Positions 1-6,383 of a stretch of 6,663 bases of DNA are shown here, piece after piece. Each line of letters opens with the position of its first letter. The first letter of the stretch is position 1. The translations under genes were made by a program, and so were the position numbers. The notes under the pieces were generated by a model that saw nothing but the letters and a program-made list of their open reading frames with translations, had not been told where the DNA came from and did no database searches. Origin of the DNA: Thermus sp. JCM 17653 (GTDB lineage: Bacteria; Deinococcota; Deinococci; Deinococcales; Thermaceae); NCBI GenBank assembly GCA_001311585.1, contig BBBN01000087.1, positions 1 through 6,663 of the forward strand. Reading direction: 5' to 3'.

Positions 1-199
1 AGAGGTCCCAGGGCCAGCTCCCGAGGTAGCCCAAGGCCCCTCGCTCCCCCTGAAAGCGCAAAAAGACCTCCCCTTCCTCCAGGGCGAGGCCGGCCTCGAG
101 GGTGGGGGACACCCGGGGGCCCAGGTACACCCCGGCCTCGAGGCGGCCCTGGGCCAGGGCCAGGGGCAAAAGGAGCAAAAGGGCGAAGAGCCTCTTCAT
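1..199 (-). CDS. Secreted protein of unknown function, N-terminal part (cut by window edge)
   Basis: The reading frame opens at ATG 199-197 and stays open to base 1, giving 66 residues of a longer protein. Residues 1-16 (MKRLFALLLLLPLALA) form a textbook Sec signal peptide: a K-R start, a Leu-rich core and an A-L-A cleavage site before Q17. The mature part has no Cys lipobox, so export to the periplasm or outer membrane is likely. The visible 50 mature residues alternate small, hydrophobic and charged residues and are rich in Gly, which could suit beta structure, but I recognise no family. The ATG shares four bases (ATGA) with the permease stop, and an AGGTGG Shine-Dalgarno (204-209) lies 4 bases upstream, so the start is well supported. 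It is the last visible gene of the tetR-ABC exporter operon. A role linked to the exporter is only inference from position. Confidence 0.8.
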   Translation of the reverse strand, partial: MKRLFALLLLLPLALAQGRLEAGVYLGPRVSPTLEAGLALEEGEVFLRFQGERGALGYLGSWPWDL

Positions 200-1316
200 A
201 CCGCCACCTGCCTCTGGAAGCGGGCCGAGGCCAGGAAAAGAACCAAACCCGAAAAGAGGGCCAAGGCCAGGAGGTGAGGCCAAAGCACCGCAAACCCCAC
301 CCCTTTAAGCATCACCCCCCGCAGCACCTCGATGAGGTAGCGGGCGGGGACCAGATAGGAAAGGAGCTGGAAAAACCGGGGCATGCCCTCCACGGGAAAG
401 ACGAACCCGGAGAGGAAGATGGTGGGGAAGGCGTAGGCGTAGGTGCCGAAGACCGCCTGGACCTGGGTGCGGGCCAGGGTGGAGATGAACACCCCCGCCG
501 CCAGGGAGCCCAGCACGAAGAGGAACATGGCCAGAAGAAGGAACCCCAGGCTTCCCCGCACCGGCACGCCGAAGACCCAGTGCCCCAAAGCCAGCACCAA
601 AAGGGCCACCCCGAAGGCGATGAAGAGGTAGGGGAGCACCTTTCCCAGGACCATCTCGTGGGGCCTTAGGGGGGAGGCGAGGAGGCTTTCCATCATGCGG
701 CTTTCCGCCTCCCGCACGATGGAAAGGGCGGTGAGGAGTACGGTGAACATGGTGAGCACCAGGCCGATGATCCCGGGGATCATGAACCAGGCCGTCCGGT
801 TCTCCGGGTTGTAGAGGGTGTGAAGCTCCGGGCTCAAGGGAGGGAGCACCGTCTCCCCGGCCAGGGCCCGGCTCACCAGGATGCGGGCGTTCACCTCCTG
901 AAGCGCCTTCCTCAGGGCGGCCTGGGCCTGGAAGGCGAAGTTGGGGTCGGTGCCGTCCACGTAGATCTGGAGGGCCACGCTCTCCCCCCGCCGCACCCTC
1001 TTTAGGGCCTCCGGGGGCACCACCAGGCCCACCCGGGCCTGGCCCCGGTCTATGGCCGCCACCACCCTTCCGGGCCTTCCACCTCCAGGGCCAGGCGGAA
1101 GGTATCCCCCCGGGTGAGCTCCGCCAAGAGGGCCTCGCTGATGCGGTCTTTGGAGGCGTCGTAAAGGGCTAAGGGGATGTCTTTCAGGGTGAAGTTGATG
1201 GCGTAGCCGAAAAGGAGGAGCATCAGGGTGGGCAAAAGGACGATGAGCCGGGGCAGGACGTGGTCCCGCCGGATCTGCAGCAGCTCTTTCTGCGCTAGGG
1301 CCAGGACGCGGCTCAT
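196..1316 (-). CDS. ABC-2 type transporter permease (drug/lipid export family), one frameshift
   Basis: This is the membrane subunit of the exporter whose ATPase lies just upstream. The start is ATG 1316-1314, overlapping the ATPase stop as ATGA and preceded by a strong AAGGAGG (1321-1327). The frame breaks near 1065-1067, where a CCC run (plus strand) needs one more C; restoring it joins residues 1-84 to the remaining 289 and gives 373 aa, the usual size of YhhJ/YbhS-like ABC-2 permeases. Topology fits the family: TM1 at about 23-42, a large external domain at about 45-175 containing VDGTDPN, then TM2 about 179-201, TM3 227-249, TM4 256-279, TM5 289-310 and TM6 342-364. The conserved cytoplasmic segment after TM2 is clear (VREAESRMMESLLASPLRP, then LGK, about 201-226). 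With a single permease gene visible, a homodimer with two ATPase copies is likely. The substrate cannot be read from sequence. The break is most likely a sequencing error. Confidence 0.88.
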
Positions 1317-2173
1317 AAGGCCTCCTTGGTGAGGAGGACGAAGACGTCCTCCAGGCTGGGCTCCACCTCCCGAAACCCAGGCCCAGGGGAGAACCCGGGC
1401 CGGGCGATCAGCCTGACCCCCTCGCCGCTGGGCCAGGCCTCGAGGACCCCTGGGAGCTCCCGAAGGGCCTCCAAGGGAAAACCCTCGGCGAAGAGAAAGC
1501 GGGCCCGCTCCCGGGCCAAGGCCTTGAGCTCCTGGGGGGTGCCCTGGGCCAGGACCCGCCCTCCGAAGAGAAGGGCCAGGCGGTGGCAGCGCTCGGCCTC
1601 GTCCATGTAGTGGGTGGTAACCAGGACCGAAGCCCCCCTGCGCGCCTCCTCGTGGATGAGGTCCCAGATGCTCCGGCGGGAAAGGGGGTCCAGGCCCGTG
1701 GTGGGCTCGTCCAGGAAGAGGACCTCCGGTCGGTGGACCACCGCCTGGGCCAGGGCCAACCTCTGCCTCCACCCGCCGGAAAGATGCCCCGCCAGGGTCT
1801 TGGCGTAGGGCCGAAGGCCGAAGCGAAGGAGGGCCTCCTCCGCCAGGGCCTGGGCCTCCCCGGGGCGGTAAAGCCTGGCCCGGAAAAGGAGGTTTTCCTC
1901 CACCGTGAGGTCGCGGTAGACGCTCTGCTCCTGGGTGGCGTAGCCGATGCGCTCCTTCACCCGGTGGGGGGCCCGCGCCACGTCCAGGCCGGCCACCCGA
2001 GCCTTCCCCCCATCGGGCCTAAGGACCCCGGTGAGGATGCGCACCAGCGTGGTCTTCCCCGCCCCGTTGGGCCCGAGAAGGCCGAAAACCTCCCCTGGGC
2101 GCACCGAGAGGCTTACCCGGTCCAAAGCCCTTAGGGTGCCGAAGCTGCGCGTGAGCTCCTCAGCGTGGACCAT
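1313..2173 (-). CDS. ABC-2 type transporter ATP-binding protein
   Basis: This is the ATPase that powers the adjacent ABC-2 permease. It is 286 aa and unbroken. All nucleotide-binding motifs are present: Walker A GPNGAGKT (34-41), Q-loop Q81, signature LSGGWRQR (131-138), Walker B VLFLDEP (151-157), D-loop GLDP (160-163) and switch His188 (TTHYMDEAE). The C-terminal 70 residues after QGTPQEL form the extra domain seen in DrrA/CcmA-like exporter ATPases, ending in SLEDVFVLLT. The frame stays open upstream to 2371, but that part is a shadow of tetR in another frame. The start at ATG 2173-2171 is chosen because homology begins there (MVHAEELTRSFG) and a GGAGGG Shine-Dalgarno sits 5 bases upstream. 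It overlaps the tetR end by 14 bases and the permease start by 4, which suggests translational coupling. Confidence 0.95.
   Translation of the reverse strand: MVHAEELTRSFGTLRALDRVSLSVRPGEVFGLLGPNGAGKTTLVRILTGVLRPDGGKARVAGLDVARAPHRVKERIGYATQEQSVYRDLTVEENLLFRARLYRPGEAQALAEEALLRFGLRPYAKTLAGHLSGGWRQRLALAQAVVHRPEVLFLDEPTTGLDPLSRRSIWDLIHEEARRGASVLVTTHYMDEAERCHRLALLFGGRVLAQGTPQELKALARERARFLFAEGFPLEALRELPGVLEAWPSGEGVRLIARPGFSPGPGFREVEPSLEDVFVLLTKEAL
1321..1327 (-). promoter_or_regulatory. Strong ribosome binding site of the ABC permease
   Basis: On the minus strand this reads AAGGAGG, a near-perfect match to the anti-Shine-Dalgarno end of 16S rRNA, 4 bases before ATG 1316-1314. It lies inside the last codons of the ATPase gene and fixes the permease start, far upstream of the in-frame GTG that follows the frameshift. 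Confidence 0.8.
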
Positions 2174-2734
2174 ACCGACCCTCCAGGTACCCCCGCACAT
2201 AGGCCTCCGGGTCCAAGGGCAGGGCGAGCCCCAGGGCCTCCCCCAGGAGGAAGCGGGCGAAAAGCGGTCCCAAAAAGGCCAGGGCCAGCTCCTCCGGGGG
2301 CTCGTCCGGGCGCAGAAGCCCCTCCTCCTGCTTGGCCCGGAAAAAGGCCACCACGCGCCCCTTGGCCGCAAGAAGCCCCGGGGGCGCCCCTAGGTCCGGG
2401 TGGCGCAAAAGCTCGGCGAGGAGCTTGGGCAAAAGGGCCCGCTTTTCCTCCAAAAGCCCCAAATAGGTGGACAAAAGGGCCCTAAGCCCCTCCTCCAAGG
2501 GGCTTTCCGGCCCCGGTAGGCCTGCCAGGAACTCCGGGGCCGGAAGGAGGGCCAAAGCCTCCCGCACCAGGGCCTCCTTGCGGCCGAAGCGGCGGAAAAG
2601 GGTGACCTCGCTCACACGGGCCTTCGGGCGATCTCCCGGGTGGTGGCCCCCCGGTAGCCCCGCTCGGCCAAAAGCTCCAGGGCCGCCTGGAGGAGGCGGG
2701 CGCGCACCGGGTCCGGGGGAGCAAGCAAGCGCAT
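2160..2734 (-). CDS. TetR/AcrR-family transcriptional regulator, one frameshift
   Basis: This is a DNA-binding repressor-type regulator, first gene of the exporter operon. The start is ATG 2734-2732 (MRLLAPPDPVR). The frame breaks near 2618-2622 (plus strand GGG-CC), where one more G or C joins the helix-turn-helix halves; the corrected protein is 191 aa, normal for TetR proteins. The N-terminal domain is typical: helix LLQAALELLAERGY (14-27), GATTREIARRA (29-39) and the recognition segment VSEVTLFRRFGRKEALV (41-57). The rest (about 58-191) is a helical ligand-binding and dimerisation domain with no assignable ligand. Residue 40, usually Gly in A-G-V-S, reads Arg after the simplest repair; this could be an artefact of where the missing base is put. 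Its position ahead of an ABC-2 exporter suggests it controls its own operon and perhaps the divergent pspA. Starts further upstream, near 2774, run in a different frame through the intergenic gap and do not give the N-terminal helix. Confidence 0.85.
2179..2184 (-). promoter_or_regulatory. Ribosome binding site of the ABC ATPase
   Basis: The minus strand reads GGAGGG, 5 bases before ATG 2173-2171, inside the 3' end of tetR. It decides the start of the ATPase, whose open frame otherwise extends about 66 codons upstream. Confidence 0.75.
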
Positions 2735-2746
2735 ACTTACAGGCCC

Positions 2747-2774
2747 ATTCTACCCCGCCCCCTCGCCGGGGCAA
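2747..2774 (-). promoter_or_regulatory. Predicted promoter of the tetR-ABC operon
   Basis: On the minus strand TTGCCC (2774-2769) and TAGAAT (2752-2747) are separated by 16 bases, close to the TTGACA/TATAAT consensus used by the main Thermus sigma factor. The -10 matches 5 of 6 positions, a striking AT-rich island in very GC-rich DNA. The transcript would begin near 2740, only about 6 bases before the tetR ATG, and there is no Shine-Dalgarno in that space, so the message would be nearly leaderless, a common arrangement in Thermus. This is a prediction by eye. Confidence 0.6.
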
Positions 2775-2784
2775 GGGGCCCTTG
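2772..2784. promoter_or_regulatory. Candidate operator: perfect 13-base palindrome in the divergent promoter gap
   Basis: The sequence CAAGGG-G-CCCTTG is a perfect inverted repeat around one central base. It overlaps the -35 of the tetR promoter and ends 1 base before the extended -10 of pspA. TetR proteins bind such inverted repeats next to their own genes, so it is a plausible site for the neighbouring regulator. Its GC-rich half-sites could arise by chance in this genome, and the arms do not extend further. Confidence 0.4.
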
Positions 2785-2793
2785 TGGCATACT
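2785..2793 (+). promoter_or_regulatory. Possible extended -10 promoter element of pspA
   Basis: The sequence TGG-CATACT fits an extended -10 (TGn followed by a 4-of-6 match to TATAAT). No good -35 is visible 16-18 bases upstream. A transcript would begin near 2800, leaving about 12 bases including GGGGGAAAG (2801-2809), a weak Shine-Dalgarno, before the ATG at 2812. The call is tentative. Confidence 0.35.
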
Positions 2794-2811
2794 CATCTTT
2801 GGGGGAAAGCC

Positions 2812-3472
2812 ATGAACCTACTGGACCGCTTAAGCCGCCTCATCCGGGCCAACCTCAACGACCTCCTGCGCCGGGCCGAGGACCCGGAGAAGATCCTCGA
2901 GCAGGCCCTTTGGGACATGAAGGAGGCCCTCAAGGAGGCCAGGGAACAGGTGGCCGCCGCCATGGCCGAGGGAAAGCGCCTGGAGCGGGAGGTGGAAAGC
3001 CACCTGAAGGAGGCCGACCTCTGGGAGGAGAAGGCCAAGGAGGCCTCAAGGCGGGGCGGGAGGACCTGGCCAAGGAGGCCCTGAAGCGGAGAAAGCGGGC
3101 CTTGGACCTGGCGGAGGGCTTCAAGCAGCAGGCCGAGGAGCACCAGGCCCTCATAGACCGCCTCATGACCCAGCTCAAGGCCCTCGAGGCCAAAATAGAC
3201 GAGGCCGAGGCCCGAAAGAAGCTCCTTCTCGCCCGTAAGAAGGGGGTGGAGGCCGCCGAGGCCGTGCGGCGCATGGAGTCCCGCCTGGACCAGCACCCCG
3301 CCCTGGAGGCCTTTGAGGAGATGGAGCCCGAATCCTGGCCATGGAAGACCGCCACGAGGCCTTAAAGGCCCTGGAGGGAGAGGACTTGGACAAGGAGCTC
3401 GCCGCCCTCTCCGCCGAAAAGGAAGTGGAGGAGGAACTCGCCCGCCTGAAGCGGGAGCTGGGCCAGTCCTAG
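2812..3472 (+). CDS. pspA: PspA/IM30 (Vipp1-like) membrane stress protein, two frameshifts
   Basis: This is a peripheral membrane protein of the ESCRT-III-like PspA/IM30 family, which forms rods or rings on the inner face of the membrane and protects it under stress. The N-terminus is diagnostic: an amphipathic first helix (MNLLDRLSRLIRANLNDLL), then RAEDPEKILEQALWDMKEAL (about 22-41). The remainder is nearly all long charged helices rich in Lys, Glu, Ala and Arg, predicted coiled coil. The frame breaks twice: at 3044-3045 (CC needs one more C) and near 3326-3329 (GCCC needs one more G or C). Repair gives 220 aa, the normal family length, ending RLKRELGQS at TAG 3470-3472. ATG 2812 is chosen because family homology begins exactly there; the frame upstream is antisense tetR. 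The gene diverges from tetR and is followed after 6 bases by a small membrane protein. The frameshifts are judged to be sequence errors. Confidence 0.9.
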
Positions 3473-3478
3473 CCGGGC

Positions 3479-3877
3479 ATGCCCCCCATCCTGGAACTCC
3501 TCCTTCTCCTCGCCGCCTTGGCCCTGTTGGCCCTATTCCTACGGCCCAAGCCCCAGGGCTTGGAATGGGCCAAGGGGCGCCTTAGGGACCTGGTGGACTG
3601 GAAGGAGGTGGAAAGGGCCCTAAGAAGCCTGGACCTGCAGGAAAGGGAGCTGGGGGAAGCCCTAAAGGCCCCCCATCTCCTTCCGGAAACCCGGGAAAGC
3701 CTGGAAAGAGCCTTGGGCGAGGTTCGGGCGCAAAGGGCCAAACTCCACGCCCTCCTCTCCAGCTTGGCGGCGGAGAGGATCTTGGCCGGAAAGGACCTGA
3801 GGGCCGCCCAGGGCCTGGAGGAGCGCCTGGCCGCCTTGCGGGAAGTGTTGGCCAGCCTACGGGAGGGACGGGGGTAA
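3479..3877 (+). CDS. Small single-pass membrane protein with helical tail, unknown function
   Basis: The protein is 132 aa, unbroken, and I do not recognise its family. Residues 4-21 form one Leu/Ala-rich membrane segment near the N-terminus (ILELLLLLAALALLALFL), followed by R-P-K-P and then about 105 residues of charged helix with heptad-like Leu spacing (LRSLDLQERELGEAL, LERALGEVRAQRAKL, LEERLAALREVLASL), probably a coiled coil. The positive R22/K24 after the segment favours a cytoplasmic tail. The ATG lies 6 bases after the pspA stop with no good Shine-Dalgarno, so translation is probably coupled to pspA. Other bacteria pair PspA with small membrane partners (PspB, PspC, LiaF-type proteins); this protein is not visibly homologous to them, but it could be a membrane anchor or partner for PspA. 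That role is inference from position and shape. Confidence 0.82.
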   Translation: MPPILELLLLLAALALLALFLRPKPQGLEWAKGRLRDLVDWKEVERALRSLDLQERELGEALKAPHLLPETRESLERALGEVRAQRAKLHALLSSLAAERILAGKDLRAAQGLEERLAALREVLASLREGRG

Positions 3878-3887
3878 ACTCCGTACC

Positions 3888-4531
3888 ATGAGGCGGTACC
3901 TTATGGCCCTCGCCCTCGCCCTTTCCGCCTGCGCCCCCCAGGTGATCCAGGCCCCGGAGGCCCGCCCCCTCCTGGAGGAAAAGGGCTTCTACCCCGCCCT
4001 GCCCGGCCTGGAGTGGGTCTACGTGCCCGAGGGGGAGGCCCTCTCCTCCCCCCCCTACCGGCTGAGGGTGGAAGGCCCTGCCCTTTACGAGGGCCAGGAA
4101 GCCCTGCGCTTCCGCTCCCAGGGCCGGGGGAGGATCGGGCGTACTACCGTCAGGTGGGGCCCTTTGGGGTAAGGCTTTTGGGGTTCCAAGACCCCTCCGC
4201 CCGGGTGGCCTTCACCCCGCCCCTTCTGGAGTACCCCCCGGAGGCCCTCCTCGCCGTGGGCTACCGCTGGGGAGGAGCCACGGAGGTGCGGGTGGAGCTC
4301 CTTACCCCCTCGGGCCGCGAGCCTTTGGCCCAGGGCAGGCTGAGCTACCAGATGGAGGTCCTGGAAGAGCGGGAGGTACAGGTGCCCGCGGGCACCTTCC
4401 GGGTCTTCCGCATCCGCCAGTCCTACCAGGACGCCCGCAGCCAAGACGTGCGCGAGGTCTGGTTCGCCCCCCGGGTGGGGGAGGTGCGCACCCGGGAGGG
4501 GCGCATCCTGGTGGAGCGGAACTTTCGCTGA
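3888..4531 (+). CDS. Predicted lipoprotein of unknown function, one frameshift
   Basis: The N-terminus MRRYLMALALALSAC is a lipoprotein signal with lipobox L-S-A-C, so Cys15 is the likely lipidated residue. The frame breaks in the G run at 4126-4130 (five G, six needed, around residue 81); repair gives 214 aa ending at TGA 4529-4531. The first half has paired aromatic/Gly segments (FYPALPGLEWVYVPEGEA). The second half has a beta-rich pattern, with VPAGTFRVFRIRQ (about 167-179) and WFAPRVGEVRTREG (about 192-205). The GxF-x-V plus W/Y-x-AP-x-VG arrangement recurs in uncharacterised secreted proteins thought to adopt lipid- or peptide-binding beta folds, which I recall as a pattern rather than a named family. 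It starts 10 bases after the previous gene and ends 9 before dxs. An envelope role beside pspA is reasonable, but the function is unknown. Confidence 0.8.
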
Positions 4532-4540
4532 GGTGGCGCT

Positions 4541-6383
4541 ATGGTTTTGGAACGCATAAACGGTCCCGAGGACCTTAAGAACCTGAGCTTGGAGGAACTC
4601 CAGCTTCTGGCGGAGGAGATCCGGAGCGAGATCATCCGGGTCACGGCGCAAAACGGCGGCCACCTGGCGAGCTCCCTGGGGGCGGTGGAGCTGGTCCTTG
4701 CCCTACACCGGGTCTTCCAATCCCCCCGGGACCGCCTGGTCTTTGACGTGGGCCACCAGGCCTACGCCCACAAGCTGGTCACGGGGCGCAAGGACCGCTT
4801 CCACACCCTGAGGCAGGAGGGAGGGCTCTCCGGGTTCACCAAGGTTTCCGAGTCCCCCCACGACGCCATCACCGCCGGCCACGCCTCCACCTCCCTCGCC
4901 AACGCCTTGGGGATGGTCCTCGCCCGGGACCTTATGGGGGAGGACTACCACGTGGTGGCGGTCATCGGGGACGGGGCCTTGACGGGGGGATGGCCCTCGC
5001 CGCCCTCAACAAGATCGGGGAGCTCCAGAAGAGGATGCTCATCGTCCTCAACGACAACGAGATGAGCATCTCCGAGAACGTGGGGGCCCTCAACAAGTAC
5101 TTCAAGGAGCTTCAGATCAGGAAGTGGGTCCAGGACGCGGAGAAGCTGGGGAAGAACATCCTGGAACGCATCTCCCCCCAGCTCTTCGGCCTCGTGGACC
5201 GGGCCAAGGAGGCGGCGAAGCTCCTTTTGCACCAGGAAAACCCCTTCTACGCCTGGGGGATCCGCTACGTGGGCCCGGTGGACGGCCACGACCTCAAGGG
5301 CCTGGTCCACATCCTGGAGCACCTCAAGGCCCTGGACGGCCCCACCCTCCTCCACGTGGTCACCAAGAAGGGCAAGGGGTACAAGGTGGCCGAGGCCGAC
5401 CCCATCTACTGGCACGGCCCCCCGGGCTTTGACCCCAAGAAGCCGGAGAAGGTGTCCAAGGGCTACTCCTGGAGCCAGGCCTTTGGGGACGCCGTCACCG
5501 AGCTCGCCCACCTGGAGCCCAGGCTTTTCGTCCTCACCCCCGCCATGCGGGAGGGCTCGGGGCTTGTGCGCTACTCCTTGGAGCACCCGGAGCGCTACCT
5601 GGACGTGGGGATCTGCGAGGACGTGGCGGTGACCACAGCGGCGGGGCTTGCCCTTCGGGGGATGAAGCCCATCGTGGCCATCTACTCCACCTTCCTGCAG
5701 CGGGCCTACGACCAGGTGATCCACGACGTGGCCATTGAGAACCTTCCCGTGGTCTTCGCCATTGACCGGGCGGGGATCGTGGGGGCCGACGGGGCCACCC
5801 ACCACGGGGTCTTTGACATCGCCTACCTCCGCACCGTCCCCAACCTGCAGATCGCCGCCCCCAAGGACGCCCTGGAGCTAAGGGCCATGCTGAAGAAGGC
5901 CCTCGAGGTGGGCGGTCCCGTGGCCATCCGCTACCCCCGCGACAACCTGGAGCGGGCCCCCGAGGCGTCTGGCCGGAGATCCCTTGGGGTAGGTGGGAGG
6001 TGCTGAAGGAGGGGACGGAGGCCTACATCCTGGCCTTCGGAAAGACGCTCCGCTACGCCCTCGAGGCCGCCGGGGACGACCCCAGGGTGGGGGTGGTGAA
6101 CGCCCGCTTCCTCAAGCCCCTGGACCGGGAGACGCTGAGGGCGCTTTCCCGCTACAAGCTCCTCACCGTGGAGGATCACCAGAGGATGGGAGCTTCGGGA
6201 GCGCCGTGCTGGAAGCCTGAACGAGATGGGCCTGAAGCCCGAGGTCCAAATCCTCGGCCTTCCCGACCGCTTCTTTGAGCACGGGGCCATCCCGAGCCTC
6301 CACCGCCAGGCGGGCATTGACGCGAGGGGATCCGGAAGGCCCTGGCGGCGATGGGGGTGGCCTTGGTGCATGAACGGGCCTGA
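4541..6383 (+). CDS. dxs: 1-deoxy-D-xylulose-5-phosphate synthase (DXS), five frameshifts
   Basis: DXS is a cytoplasmic thiamine-diphosphate enzyme that joins pyruvate and glyceraldehyde-3-phosphate to make DXP, the first step of the MEP isoprenoid pathway and also a precursor for thiamine and pyridoxal. Start ATG 4541 has AGGTGG (4531-4536) 4 bases upstream. Domain I has His41 in [18 protein letters not shown] (His72), GHASTS (His114) and the ThDP motif from GDGALTGG (143-150) to LNDN (170-173). Domain II has the catalytic Glu in GICEDVAVT (about E360), then [11 protein letters not shown] and [15 protein letters not shown]. Domain III has [15 protein letters not shown] and [11 protein letters not shown]. 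One base is missing at each of five places: the G run 4984-4989, GG 5964-5965, G 6192, CC 6216-6217 and G 6324. Repair gives 615 aa ending VALVHERA at TGA 6381-6383, the normal DXS length with all motifs in order, so I read the breaks as sequence errors in a functional gene. Confidence 0.95.

Noticed and set aside
102..669. Plus-strand open frames over the secreted protein and permease genes
   Set aside because: They are Pro/Arg/His/Gln-rich antisense shadows with no ribosome site or domain, opposite well-supported minus-strand genes.
1317..1772. Upstream extension of the permease frame through the ATPase gene
   Set aside because: It lies in another frame of a clearly conserved ATPase, and the permease has a strong ribosome site and start at 1316.
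2731..2793. Direct repeat GCATACT at 2731-2737 and 2787-2793
   Set aside because: It is only 7 bases; one copy covers the tetR start codon and the other the pspA -10, so each is explained by its own role.
2467..2811. Upstream extension of the pspA frame by 115 codons
   Set aside because: This part is antisense to tetR, is Pro/Arg/Gly-rich and lacks PspA features; family homology begins exactly at ATG 2812.
3883..3899. Small inverted repeat GTACC/GGTAC with the lipoprotein ATG in its loop
   Set aside because: A 5-bp stem is too weak to matter in a thermophile and is expected often by chance.
4984..4989. G run in dxs as a programmed ribosomal frameshift site
   Set aside because: No family member is known to need frameshifting here, nine similar G/C losses occur across the window, and a simple missing base restores the conserved [12 protein letters not shown].
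4945..5805. Long open frame (286 codons) on the minus strand opposite dxs
   Set aside because: It is antisense to the conserved DXS coding sequence, is rich in Val/Gly/His/Leu as expected from a shadow of GC-rich codons, and shows no recognisable domain.
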